NCBI GenBank assembly: GCA_024741835.1
Contig: JAENRP010000076.1
Location: 105,974 to 169,973 of the forward strand
Length of the DNA: 64,000 nucleotides
Reading direction: 5' to 3'
Source of the DNA: Diplocarpon mali
Taxonomy: Eukaryota; Ascomycota; Leotiomycetes; Helotiales; Drepanopezizaceae
In this document: in pieces, positions 12,028 to 24,151 of the stretch
How positions within the stretch are numbered: position 1 is the stretch's first letter
Layout of the letters: each line of letters begins with the position of its first letter
Notes under the pieces: generated by a model
What the model was told of the DNA's origin: nothing
The model's database searches: none
What the model saw: only the letters and a program-made list of their open reading frames with translations
Program-made: the position numbers and the translations under genes

Positions 12028-13971
12028 CTAGTTGGCCATGTAGATACTGGAGTCAATGCCATCAGCTGGGAATTCCCTGGAAATTGTTAGCACCAACCCT
12101 GGGCATGCACGATGACAAAGTAACTTACGGGACGTCCGCTTCAAAACGCTTCTCAACTGCCTTTAAGACCTCCTGATCGGCCTCGCTGCTCACGAAGGAG
12201 ATAGAGAGACCCTTGGTACCGAAACGACCAGCACGACCAACACGGTGAAGGTAAGAGTCGGCATCAGCGGGGAGATCGTAGTTGATGGCAAGGTTGATAC
12301 GCTCAATGTCGATACCACGTCCAAATACATCAGTGGCAACGCAGATGCGCTCTTGGAAATCCTTGAAAGCCTTATACCGCTTGATTCTGTTAGGTTGTTA
12401 GCGCTGTGCCAGCAAGTAGTCAAGACGTGGTACTCGCCTCTCCTCCTGGCTAACACCCGAATGGACCGCCACAGATGGGAAGTTGCACTCGGTCAGGAGC
12501 TTGTCCAGCTCCGTGGCTCTGACTGTACTCTTCACGAAGATGATGGCCTGGTTGAACTGCAATTCATCAAGCAGCTCGTTCAATTTGCGGTTCTTCTCCT
12601 TCTCTTCAAGCTTAATGTAGAACTGGTTAAGACCGTGGAGAGTGAGAGTCTTCTCGTCATCGACGTAGATTTCCAGGGGATTTTGCATGAATTTCTTGCA
12701 GATAGGTCTGACCTCCTGGGAGAGGGTAGCGCTGAACATCATAACCTGCTTCTGAGTCGGAGTAGCACGGAAGATCTCCTGGACGTCGCGGCGCATGTCT
12801 GGAGCGTTTTAGTGAAACCTCAGCGTTGTTTACGGGAAGTTTTCGTACCAATTTGATCCAGCATCTTGTCACACTCATCAAGGACGAAGATCTTGCAGCT
12901 TCCAAGTCGAAGATACTTGTCGCGGACGAGGGCATTGAGACGGCCAGGTGTGGCGACAATGATGTGAGGGTGGCTTTCCTTGTTCTTAAGAACCTCGGCA
13001 TCCTTCTGGATTGGAGTTCCACCATAGAACACAGAGGTTCTGACATCTGGCATGTACTTGCTGAATCTTGCATATTCGTTCTTGATCTGGTACGCAAGCT
13101 CACGGGTGTGACACATAATCAGAACAGAGGTCTCGCCGGCAACAGGCTCGATCTGCTGGAGACTGGTAAGGACGAAGATGGCAGTCTTACCAAGACCAGA
13201 TTTGGCCTGGCAGAGGACGTCGGTTCCGAGAATTGCTTGAGGGATACAAACTTGCTGGACTGTAGAGTAAACCGAGCCGATGTTAGATCATGTGTTCTCC
13301 AAGTGTAAATGAGGTGCAAGAGATCGCAACGTCCGTCCATGTTCGCTTTAAGCACCTGTGTGCGAGCTCCTCCTTGAACAGTCTCGAAGCAGAGGTACGA
13401 GATTGCTTTTCAAGGCCTGGATCACCGCCCGAAGCGGACAGGGGCTTTAAATTCCGTCGAAATCGAGCCGATCCTGGATGTCTCTTGGCACCACCGCCAT
13501 TGTGCACCGTCCTTTCTTGACATAGTCCTCATCGGCCCTACGATATATCCGCTTATGCACGTATCTGACCTCACGCCACTTGCCTATGCCTGCACCCGGC
13601 CGATAGAGACATTCCAGGATCGTTCGTGCTTTCATACTCTAGGATGGCCAGAGTATTTACGTTTGCTTGCGAGATGGACGGACGTGCGGTAGAACGACAA
13701 CGATGGAGCTTGGGGATGAAAGTTATGACTGACCCTCCGAAGGATGTTCGAAACCGCAATCCGTGATGGCACGCAGAAGCTCCGGCTTCAAGAGGAATTC
13801 CCGGAAACCAGTCGCATGGATACCGACATAACTGCCTTTCTTGTCGGTAGTACCTCCAGTAGCCGTCAACTCGCCCTTCTTTGCTCCTCCATTTGAAGCA
13901 GCTGCTGGTGCTGTATCATTGGTCCCGAGCTCCTCGTCTGAGTAATCGATGAGATCTTCTTCGGTAGCCAT
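12028..13971 (-). CDS. sub2: ATP-dependent RNA helicase SUB2 (UAP56/DDX39 family)
   Basis: Five exons on the minus strand (13971-13734, 13259-12849, 12798-12438, 12386-12129, 12076-12028) give a 438-residue protein, the normal length for Sub2. Visible DEAD-box motifs, in order: the Q-motif region GFEHPSEVQQ; Walker A AKSGLGKT; motif Ia HTRELA; motif Ib TPGRLNAL; motif II DECD (the DECD variant typical of Sub2/UAP56); motif III SAT; then in the second RecA lobe [23 protein letters not shown] and the arginine-finger motif [10 protein letters not shown]. Sub2 is the nuclear ATPase of the TREX complex, loading Yra1 on nascent mRNA and also acting in spliceosome assembly. The N-terminus [15 protein letters not shown] is family-typical and fixes the start. 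Oddities: the first intron is about 474 nt against about 50 for the others, and intron 3 (12437-12387) appears to use a GC donor. It is divergent from the Rpr2-like gene. Confidence 0.96.
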
Positions 13972-14340
13972 CTTGAATTTTCCTTAAAAGGTGAAGTTGT
14001 CGAAGAGCTGTGAATCGTCGCTGGCGCGATTATCAAGATCGCAGATATAGCGAAGGGTGGAATGCTGTCAAAAGAACGATCGGAAGAGGTTGAGATACGA
14101 AGAATAGGGGAGAGGTGACGTTTTGATGCAAACGCCGAAGGGAGGTGAAGTTGTGGATGAGGTTAGAAAGAAAGATCAAGATGTCGCGCGACGAGTTCAA
14201 AGCTGCTCCCAGCTATATCTTGGCGCGCTAGTGGCAAAAGGAACTAGCGTAGAATTATCTCGGCTGACGAGACATTCCTAGAGCAACTTCATTTCAGTGA
14301 TCGTCCTAAGAGATAGGAATTATTTATTTCATATATAATC
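13972..14340. promoter_or_regulatory. Shared head-to-head promoter region of sub2 and the Rpr2-like gene
   Basis: Only 369 bp separate the two divergent start codons (13971 on minus, 14341 on plus), so both promoters must lie here. The sub2 side is GA-rich on the plus strand (gaagaataggggagaggtg and similar). I see no canonical TATA box that I would assign with confidence. A shared promoter for two RNA-processing genes is an inference from spacing alone. Confidence 0.6.
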
Positions 14341-14856
14341 ATGGTTAAAGCCAAGGCCGGCAGCGTGCCAAATAAAGCGATCCACAGCAGAGTATCCTAC
14401 TTGTACCAAGCGGCAGCATACATGGCAGCCCTACGAGAGACGGCTGAGTCCACAAGAGATAGGACAACTGCAGATGCCGGGGGAGGAGGACAGCAAGAAA
14501 AAGATTCTTCTACGAGCAGATCAACGGGACCCGAAAAGCCTCTATCCCAACCAGCATCGAGACGTCTAGTGGCCGACCTACGATTTGTTTCTCAGAAAGT
14601 TCTAATGCGAATATCACCCGCTATGAAGCACTCTATTTGCAAGAACTGCGATACTATGTTACTCCACGGGCCAACATGCACCAGCGAGATCGAAAACAGG
14701 AGCCGAGGAGGTAAGAAGCAATGGGCAGATGTATTGGTTCGAAAGTGCAACGTCTGTGGCCTTGCCAAAAGGTTCCCTCTAACCGACAAGAGGCAGAAGA
14801 GAAGGCCACAGCGGGAAGCGCGGAGAATTTCTGATGTCAAGACAAAGCCTTCTTGA
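14341..14856 (+). CDS. rpr2: RNase P/MRP subunit, Rpr2/Rpp21/Snm1 domain protein
   Basis: This is a single uninterrupted 171-residue frame. The N-terminal helix (NKAIHSRVSYLYQAAAYMA) is typical of the Rpr2/Rpp21 family. A Gly/Ser-rich linker at about residues 47-78 follows. Next comes a helix (LVADLRFVSQKVLMRIS) and a zinc ribbon with two cysteine pairs, CKNC near residue 100 and CNVC near residue 138, the second followed by GLAKRFP. The C-terminus is strongly basic. The family binds RNA as a protein subunit of RNase P, which matures tRNA 5' ends, or of RNase MRP. The sequence does not tell Rpr2 from the MRP-specific Snm1. The length fits the family. A poly-A stretch lies 50 bp downstream of the stop. 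Confidence 0.88.
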   Translation: MVKAKAGSVPNKAIHSRVSYLYQAAAYMAALRETAESTRDRTTADAGGGGQQEKDSSTSRSTGPEKPLSQPASRRLVADLRFVSQKVLMRISPAMKHSICKNCDTMLLHGPTCTSEIENRSRGGKKQWADVLVRKCNVCGLAKRFPLTDKRQKRRPQREARRISDVKTKPS

Positions 14857-16223
14857 ATCAGACAAGTAGGGAGAGTGTTTCTCCGATCCGCTACTACAGC
14901 AATTGAAAAAAAAAAAATAGGGTTATCTGCAGCCGAAAGGCCGGTATAAAATGTCAGGTATGCCTCCTCGTTTCGCTTCTAGAGCTGGACTAACAGAGCT
15001 TCAGTCAATGAATGAAGCGTCAATCGGGCTGTCTGCCAACTCTCGTTATGAAACCGGGGGGACGCTGGCATAATGAGATACTCGAAGAATTATCTGCCAC
15101 TACGGAAACAGTGGTATCAGATTCACCTTTGAATAGCTGGGGATTATCCCTGCTTAAGAGCTCTAGCTTTGGTGCAGGGTCACAGCTCCCTCGAAACAGT
15201 TCAAATCACAGCGCCTTACGCTCAATACTACGGCATCAACGTCATCTTCCGTCATTTCTGCTGCATGATCGTCAGATCATATGATAGCTGGTGCCTCAAA
15301 ATTATATCTGATGACTCCTGATTTTCATTTGGTAATAAGCGCTACCGCCAGCACTTGGGAACCCGTGGGTTTCATCATCACAGCCTGTATCTTGTTCTCG
15401 TGGCTCGAGAACTTCTCTGCGCCCAGCCGTTCTCGATGGATTAGCATCCCCTCAGCAATATTTCTTAATGCGAGGTCTATAATGGAACCGACTTTGACAG
15501 GCCCGTAGATTAGCTATAGGATTATCGAGGCTCCTGTTGTCCAACACACCCGAGGTGCTTCCCCACCCGTTGTATGTTTACTGGTTAAGAAATCTCCAAG
15601 ACACTGATGTACTTATCAAAGAATAAATACTGATGTGTTATGTATTGCACAGAGGATTCAAGGCTCGATACCGGACACTCCCTGGGCAGGAAAGTGTGCA
15701 AGCTCCAACAAGATTTAAAGCAGTTGATTCTCTAGCCTAGTAATCAGGGGTTGCTCGTCCTTACATCCTCGCCAGTCAATTGTCCAATCAGCGTATTTCT
15801 ATAGATTTTAGTGACTGAGAATGAACAATTCACAGCATTTACCGCCTACAACCAATAGATTTTCAATGCCAACTAGCTTTCTCACAAGTACAAGTCTTGT
15901 AACAACGTGGAAAAATTAAGTAAATTCCCGGGCTGGAAAGGGCTCTGGGGGGAATTTTCGGCTGTATGTCATCAAAACGGGCAGCTTGCTGACATCATAA
16001 GCGAGATCCACATCTTCCCTCGAAAGGCGCATCATGCAGCCTCTGATTTACAATGCATCGTCCAACTGTGCTCATGTTGATTTAAACCTTACACCATCCA
16101 AATTCATATGTCCACAAGCTTCCGTAATCATTTCCACTTCACAAATTTTCGTTGCTGTCAGCTGGACCGTACCGGTGTGCAGAATTTCGTGAAACCCCTA
16201 CTCTCCGCATTCCAAAAACAACG
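14857..16223. other. Intergenic region with a possible gene relic on the minus strand
   Basis: No intact gene was found. A minus-strand stretch at about 15,330-15,510 reads without stops and looks protein-like (for example LALRNIAEGMLIHRERLG), then runs into a stop codon with no obvious continuation. I do not recognise it. The right end must hold the promoter of the MFS transporter gene that starts at 16224. Confidence 0.4.
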
Positions 16224-17830
16224 ATGGACGAGACGCAGCCTTTGCTGGTTGATATCAACAGATCCCCATCGCAGTATGTTAACACAGACCAGGCGCTGGT
16301 TGACTTCAACCCCAGTGGTGATGCAGATAATCCCATGGACTGGGGCCAGAGGTATAAACTCGGGATTGTGGCTTTGTTGAGTTTTATGGCGTTCACCGTG
16401 TACGTCCAAAACGCCAAGATCTCGATTTTTTTTCTCCCTTCGCTTTTCAAGTACTAATTTTCGATAAGATCATTTACTTGTATCGGCGTCGTACCTGTCG
16501 CTGACAGAATTGTGTTCGATCTATCGGGCAGCGAGAATAAATTAGATAGCATTTTGCTTGTCACGGTCTGGGAGCTCGGCGAAGCGGCGGGTCCTCTGCT
16601 CATGGCGCCGTTGTCTGAAATCTACGGTCGCTCCCCAGTGTTCAATTGCGCTAATATCATTTTCACATTTGGCGTGATTCTTGGTGCTTTGAGCCAGTCG
16701 ACAAACCTCTTCATTTTCTCCAGATTCCTGACCGGGTTTGCGGTGGCGTCGAATGTGCTGAATCCAGCCATCATAGGCGATATCTATGCCTCTGAACAGA
16801 GAGGTTCTGGTATGTCTCTGGTCATGTTGGCTCCGCTAATTGGAGGAACAATCGGCCCTGCGATTGGAGGAGCTATGGCCGAAACGCTAGGATGGAGAAA
16901 TATCCTGTGGATGTGTGCAGGGTGTGCTATCTTATGTGAAATTCTTTTTTTCACACTGCTTCAGGAGACCTACAAAGTCACGATTTTGCAGCGCCGAGCT
17001 GTCCGTTTACGAAAGGAGACGAAAGATGAAACGCTGATGTGTGCTTTTGATTCTCAGGGTGGGAGTAAGGAGCTGTGGTGGCCAGTCTTGCGGACTGCTA
17101 TTTTGAGACCAGTTCTCGTGATAGTGGATTCATCGGTATTACAAATAATGTCGTTTTACGCTGGATTCTCTTTCACATTCTACTACATCATGGCAACTAC
17201 TTTGCCTGGTATACTGCAAGAGACCTACGGATTCTCCCCAGCCGCAACGGGATCCGCCTTTGTTTGTTTCAGTATGCGCTCATTCTCCCATGTGTCTCCT
17301 TGGAATGGGCTTGCTGATACTGACTGTCGATAGGTGTCGGGGCAATTTGTGGCATCATAGTTTGCAACCTCTTCCTTGACCGTATCTACATTACTCTCTC
17401 GAAACGCTCCTCCCTGCCCGGGCATCCCGAGTTCCGCCTCCCTCTCCTGATCGTGGCGGCGTTCATCTTCCCTTTCGTCACATTTCTTTACGGATGGGTG
17501 CCCTCCATGCACTGGCCGGTTTGGCTCTTACTTCTCGAAGTCGGCTTATTTGGCTTCATCCTGATCGTGATGTCAGCTCCAGTATCTTCTTATATCGTCG
17601 ACTCATTTGGATTGTACTCTGCGTCTGCTATGACAATGGTACTTCTAACAAGGTGCACAATGGGCACACTGTTGCCGTTGACCATTCCGCCCTTGACGGA
17701 TGCGCTAGGGCTTGGAGGTGCATTTGCGTTTTTAGCAGCCTTCTGTATGTTTATGATACCGCTGCCCATATTCGTCATGCGATATGGAGGGAACTGGCGA
17801 AAGAAGAGCATTTATACAAGGGCAGAATAA
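16224..17830 (+). CDS. MFS transporter, DHA1-type multidrug/H+ antiporter-like
   Basis: Three exons (16224-16399, 16469-17271, 17334-17830) with phase-consistent GT..AG introns of 69 and 62 nt give about 491 residues, normal for a 12-helix MFS carrier. Seen: the N-terminal cytoplasmic motif DNPMDWGQRYK found before helix 1 in fungal DHA1 exporters; FTCIGVVPVAD after helix 1; the loop 2-3 motif PLSEIYGRSPV; a helix 4-5 segment LNPAIIGDIYASEQRGSG; and hydrophobic stretches through IPPLTDALGLGGAFAFLAAF to the end. This family exports small molecules such as azoles, polyamines or secondary metabolites using the proton gradient. The first intron's branch-point-like CTAAT and the second's TACTGAC are visible. 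No biosynthetic genes lie next to it, so the substrate cannot be inferred. The gene appears intact. Confidence 0.9.
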
Positions 17831-20800
17831 TAAGATTGCTGATAGATGCTGGATGCAATATATCTGCTCACTGTGAGCTTGGTCCCGATCTATATTCTCT
17901 TTCCAGCAGCGCGTCAAACTTTGCGGGCTCCTGGAAAATCTAAAGCCAGTACTTAATCAATAATTTCTCTAATTACTTTTGGAAGAAAAAAGCTCCACGC
18001 ATATCTCATCACCGCAGAGTTTGCCGCGCTGCGAAAGCAAGGTTCAAAAAGATGTTGAAGGGGTTTTGATCTAGTTTTGATATTTCCATATGCGGATTTA
18101 CCCGTTTGGATTCCTGCGTCCGTGTTCCTCCATCAATATCATTATGATCTAATATAAAAAATAAACTAACTTAACAGGCTCCATCATGTCTGCTGCTGGG
18201 CCTCTCACTTGGCGTGGCGTCTTTGTTAGTGGCGTTGCATAATATGCATCTGTTGATTTCCAGTGCTATCTAGCGGCTTGCAAGATTGACGTTTGCTATC
18301 CGCTGTGCAAGAATTATATCCTTTTCCATATGATATTTCAAGTTACTCAGATTAGTATTCGTACCGATTTTTTTCGTTTGACTGAGAAAGTTGAATACCT
18401 CTATCCCAAATGACTGCACCAGCTCTGCGGTTGCCTGGTTGTGTCTTGGTGGAGCTCCAAGATCCTCACCGGATCAGCGTACCATTCTCAGACCATTGAG
18501 TGGGGAGATCAAAGATGAACCCTAGCCACAGGTATCACTGAAACATTACCCATAGATCAGATGATACAATATCAGCATAATAACGCGAATGTGTGTATAG
18601 GAGCCCATAGGCTTGCTCAAAACTCGCTTAAGGGTTCTTGAACAAAACAAATGCATCGAGCAATAGTACTAGCCGATTGCAATTATTTATTCGCCCTTTT
18701 CACAACAAAACATAGTGTTTCGTACTCTCTCCTTCTAGTAAACTGCTTGATAAAATCAATTGTTCAGTAAAGATTATGCTATTTCTATTACTGAACATAT
18801 TATATTAGGAGGTTTATATATGCGTAGCTATTAGTAGGCTTTAAATCACGTTTAGTCAAATTTTTCTTTTCTCAGCAGTAAAAGCCGAGTTTAAAGATTA
18901 ATCGTACCTTTACCAGCTCATATATGAGCAATTTGATATTTAAAATATTCTTGAAAGACACTTAAAATAGGGCATTATTACCATTAAACGAAGTTTTAGT
19001 TTTTACGTAGAATAACTATATTTAAAAGCTCACCCTAAAATGCCACTTCTTGGTATGAAACGGCCATTTGCCTAGTCCAAGTTGGCGGTGACTGTACGTC
19101 GATACCACCGCTAAAACCGCAGGAGGGGTATCACGTCCATATGCCCATAGACAAGCTGATCAACAGCTTACCAAGGTATACATGTAAACACAAGCATCCT
19201 CCGAGCCTCCGCTTACGCCCCAGGAAAGCGAAACGGGTGCAGAGACAGGGTGGCAGACGACTACTCTGAGAACATCCGCCTTATTGACACCGTTCCGACG
19301 ATCTAAAGAAAGAAACGTATCGTCTGCTACGCGGCAGAATATTAAAGTACCTCCACCGCTCTACAAATAGATATTTGAAAGCCAATCGCTGCGACGATTT
19401 CCCATCCGGATTTTGGCTCGATAGCGTCGAGGTTGACGTCAGATGCGATCGGAAGCGATAGCCAGGAGCAAATTGACAGGATGTTCGATCAATTGAGAAG
19501 TCCAATTGGGTAGAAGTGAAGGGGATATGCTGAAGATAGGTGGAATTCTTATATGTCGGATAGGCAGATGTGTTTATAAACGATTCGCTTAGTAGTTCAT
19601 GTAAGATACCTTGCCTTTCTCCTATTTATATTATATCTCTAGTAGAAATATCGGGTCTAAACTTCCAGGTATAGAGAATTTCTGGACCAGTATTTGTACA
19701 GCTATTATCAAACGATCAGGAAGCTTCCACCTCCCTCCCCCCCGCACTGTGACGAACGAGGCTAATGCTTCCCAAGTACCAACAAGGAAGTCAACACTAC
19801 CAGACCCAGCCTCACACTGAGATATGTAGGTGCTGCACAGCGGCGACGGCCTGGCTCTCTCCATCGAAGGCTCGTCGTCGCCGGCCCCTCTAGCCCCCTT
19901 CAGCTCTTGAGTCCCTGTCCGCTTGCGCCGTCTCTCTCCCCGTCCCATCGTCGCCATCCGCAGTTTGCGTCACCCGTTGTATCCCTTCCCTCTTTCATCT
20001 CCCCTCCGTCAGGATCCGGGTCCAAGACCGTAGACACCAGCGCGACGGGCACGAGCCTCTCGTGGAGATGCGCACCGTTGCAGTAGGATGTGTCTCTGGA
20101 CCTTCTTCCAGCAGACCCGTAGCCCTTTGAACCCCCCTGGTCAAGCGCTTCCCAGAAGTTGTATATATAGATATACGGAGCGTATCGCTTTCTTTCGCCT
20201 TCCACGAATAACAGAAACTCGACATTTATTGTGAATACGCGAAAACCAAACATCTCTATACAGTAAATCTTATATAGCTAGCTAACCAAGGTCACTAGTG
20301 CCAGCCTGCCTAGATGTTTACCTCTTACCCTTTTCTGATTCTAGTCCGAGTTCCATTCCGCCCCAATTGCAACACGTGCGCGTGGGGAGGAGGGGGGGGG
20401 GAGTTGGGGGGCGGACCATACTATTCACGAGATATACGCCGCGTCGCAGATCGCGTCGGTGGGTCTCGGTACCGATACCTATTGCGATAGCATCTCATGA
20501 AAGAAAGACTGCCTGGCATGGATAAAAGGGTTCGTCGACGACGTAGCGACAAGTTGCCACTCGCAGATTTTGCTATGGGGAAAAGGGCTTCAGGGAGGCA
20601 CTTTCTCAAGGGCCGAAAAATATTACTTATTTCGGACGCAATTTCACGTGGTGTTGTATTAGCTTTGCTTTGGCGAGATAGGTAGCAAGCAATAAGTAAC
20701 CAGTAGAAAGTGATTTTAAGATTATAAAGAAAGATCTACTACACAAGAAAACGTATTATATATAACAAAATGACGTATGATATGAATGAACAACAAGATA

Positions 20801-21629
20801 TATGTTTTTAATTTTATTTTATGATTAATCAACTTTCGACTCTTAAGTCTTGTACTATTAATATTGGTATTATTACTATGATGACCTACTGTTATATAAT
20901 AGTCAAACATTTCATAGCACATGGCGTAGCGAAACGCCCTCGCTCGGCCTTACGTATCGCACCCAAGTAAATAAAGGGAAGCTCCTTTCGCTTATCCCAT
21001 CACCTGACCATGGCCATACATAACCAAGTTAGCAATGGCATTCGATCCCACCTCTCCCTTCACGTCTTCCCAAGAGTAAACCATACACAGAATATAAACC
21101 ATATAATTCAGCCATTAGAAACGCGCGGTGTACTTTCACACGCTCTCTTCTTCTCCTCTACTTACATCGAGTCAGAGAGCGGGGACTCACGTCTTGTCAT
21201 CCACCCCAGCGACAGTTTTGGAAATGAGCTTATCTCTAACACTTGCGTACATACCTAGATATATCACGAGCTCCGAACTCCGATACCCGAGAGCCGACGA
21301 CTGGTAACAATGTCACAAAACCTGTCTTGTTACTCTCCCGACAACCCTCTCCATACATATCCGGAAAATAAACTGTGCAGCTTGAACATTGAGTGGTAGT
21401 CAGTAGAAGTTTATATATTGTGATCAGCGCGCTACCTTATTATAGACTATGTAATAAAGGTTGTACAGAAATTTTTTTGGTAGCCAAGACCGGATGTGTT
21501 CAGAGTCGAACACAGGTGTACTCTACCCTACAGCCTCTATATACAGGCACTGGGGAACCCGCGACCAAGTTCCTCTCCCTAGACTAGAACACGCTAATTC
21601 AAACAAAAAAAGATGCATAAGGAGATCCG
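17831..21629. other. AT-rich intergenic region
   Basis: There is no supported gene over 3.8 kb. Strongly AT-rich patches at about 18,680-19,030 and 20,690-20,930 suggest old RIP-affected or otherwise decayed sequence. A GC-richer block at about 19,700-20,250 holds short open frames without recognisable motifs. A G run (about 9 bases) sits near 20,392. The right end is the 3' flank of the TRP-like gene on the minus strand. Confidence 0.45.
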
Positions 21630-24151
21630 TTAGATTTTAGTATATAGATTCTGTGGCCCGGCCGAGTATCCAACTCCTCTGTAGCCGGCGTAGCCAATTT
21701 TTCGGGTGGCAAGCGGCGGGCTTCCTTCCTTGCCTCCCAGAGGAGCGGCCCCATGGACAAGGTTCGCGTTTTCGCGGGTGCTTACATTGGAGAGATAGTT
21801 GTGGTCTTCAGGGCTGAGGGATTGCCCAAGCTGGGGCTCGAAAGTGCGCTGTGAATGTGCGGTGTAGGACCGCATCGGTGTGGCGCCTGCGTAGGGGTTA
21901 GTAGGTTCGTTCATGAAGCTGTCGTTACTGCGCTTTCGATCGGATTCGTAGATGGTGGTGCTCATCGAGACTTTGGCAGGGTCCATGAGGAGCGAGTTTC
22001 TGGCGTCGAGGGGAGTGAGATTGTCCATGTCTCGGTTGAGTTTTTCTGGACAAGGTCAGTTGAGGTGAGGTGCGGAGATTTTGTGCACTTACCAGCTTCC
22101 TTGCGTCTCTTGCGGTGGGGGTTCTCTTTGCAGCAGATAATGATGGCATTGACAGCGATCAGAACGGCTAAGATAGCGGTGAGACCTGACTGAACAGCAA
22201 TGAGCACGACGCCAGTCACTGTCTGAGTTGTCTGAGCGACACCCAGCTCCTCCACGAAGACGAGGATGCAGACGACAGTGAGCGCGCGTACGACTTGGAT
22301 AAAAATGTTGATTACATTTCCCGAGCGCCTTTCATAAGGCCGGTTCCAGATAAGCAGCCCGAGCACTGCAGAGGTCAGCGAGATGCCCCCCAACCCTCTT
22401 GTTCGGATTTAGACTTACTGCAAATCTCAATAATGAGCTGGGCAATCGTTTGGGACAGGCCGTGTCCATCAGCAGCAGCCAATGTGCAGCCCTTGGCAAA
22501 CATGTAAATGATTGCTGGTACGAAGATCCACCAGAAGTCCTTCTGGTAGTTATCGTAGAAGATACTGTATTTGAGCCAGAAGTCTTTGTTTTCGTACAGA
22601 CCAGAGCTATCACCTTTCGTCTTCTTGAGCTCATTGGCTGTAGACCAGATCTTGAACGTGAAAAAGGCGAGAATCCCGGTGAATATCGCCAAAGTGACTC
22701 CTGCGAGGGTTATGGCTGCCCAGGAATCCCCATGCCTGGGACGAATTAGCTTGCCGGAATTCCAGAGAGCAAACCTTGACTTACGTGAACTGGAAGATGC
22801 AATAGAGCACCCAAATCCCATAGAGCACCAGGATCAGCTGCACGATAACTCTAGCCATGGTCCCCCAGTAGTGCTTTCGGAAGCCAGTCAGACTCTGGGG
22901 GAACGAGCCGAAAAGTGCCCATGTCTCCAATATGACCTTGAAGAACAGGATACCAACAGCTATAGCAGCTACAACACAGGCCACGATGAGAAGGACTGTC
23001 ATGAATGTATTTGATGAGGGTATAGAGAGCTCTTCGACGTAGGCTTTGATACCGTCTACGGTAACCTCGACAGTGGATGTGGCATTACCAGTGTCGGAGC
23101 TTGATGCCGACTCGCTGATATCGGTATCGAGCGAGTCTCTGGCCATGAGTAATCCATCCATCAGCAGTCCAACCGCTCTCTTAGAGTGCGATACTGAGCC
23201 ATCACTGTGTACGAGGGTGGCTTTCTTTAGGTAAGCTACACTCTGCGTTGTCAAGTTTCCTCCGGTCGAGTTTCGGAAACTGTCGATGGAAGTTTGCATA
23301 GACGTCCATGAGATAAGTCCTCCGCTAAATGCAAAGTTTTTGGTGAAGCTCCTGTAAACCGGAGGGTAATTGACTGACATCATCCCGCTCATAGCCACTC
23401 CCTGAAAGTAGCTAAAGACTTCTGTGAAGGAAGGGCTCACAGTCGCTGCTCCAGCATTACTTCCTCCAGCCGCTGCATTGACGGCCGATACTCCGCTGAC
23501 GACGAGCGCGGCGCCTGCTATACCCGCCGCAACATAGGAAATGGCTGGCACATTTGCAGTCTTGCCGTTGCCAACACTCGAAGTTATGCAGGCGACTTTC
23601 TCTCCCGTATCGAGAGCTTTCAACTCCAGAGTAGCCCGAGCGGCAATATCTGGGATTCTGAAAGTGATGGAGGGGATCATGGACGCATATGACGGGGGGA
23701 TTGTCTGTGTTCCGGTAGCGGAGAACGAACCAGAAGGAATCGGACATAGCTGCTCGATATATGTAGATTCGGAACATGGGTTGAAGGAATTGTGGTAGAC
23801 ATCTATCCCGTACGCGGTGACGTTCAAGGTAGCAGTTCTGGTCCAGTGGGTCAGTATCATCTTCTATGAACTGAAAGCTGCAAGAGAACTTGAAGCTGGA
23901 CAGGAGAAAGAAGGACGCCCCAATGAAATAAAACCCTCTACTTACACGTTCATCCTCGTCAGGGACGTTCCGGCAACATTGAAGGTGATAGTTTTGTCGT
24001 AATTATCATATGACATGTCCAGGTTATGAACGGTTATGTTCGAGCCGGCTAAACATTCGCTGAAACCGGATGTCTTGAGAATCTGGGACGCAAGACCTCT
24101 GCCAGCGAGGATGCCAAGTTGAATTAATGAAAGAAATGACGGCCGTAACAT
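21630..24151 (-). CDS. TRP-like ion channel / flavin carrier (FLC) family membrane protein with ML-like domain
   Basis: Five exons (24151-23946, 23837-22785, 22735-22419, 22365-22093, 22045-21630), all phases consistent, give 754 residues. A signal peptide (MLRPSFLSLIQLGILAGRGLA) is followed by an ML-like lumenal domain at about residues 20-180 with cysteines and N-glycosylation sites (SNIT, MNVT, LNVT). A spacer containing the hydrophobic stretch GIAGAALVVSGVSAV follows, then a multi-helix TRP-like domain at about residues 345-630 (for example LLIVACVVAAIAVGILFF, WWIFVPAIIYMFAKG, VTGVVLIAVQSGLTAILAV). The cytoplasmic tail is polar. The yeast Flc proteins and S. pombe Pkd2 share this layout. 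They act in the ER, Golgi or plasma membrane in FAD transport, calcium homeostasis and cell-wall integrity. Which activity applies here cannot be read from sequence. The gene looks intact. Confidence 0.9.

Noticed and set aside
12245..12856. 203-codon plus-strand frame opposite sub2
   Set aside because: It lies antisense to well-conserved sub2 exons and even spans sub2 introns. It is a shadow of that gene.
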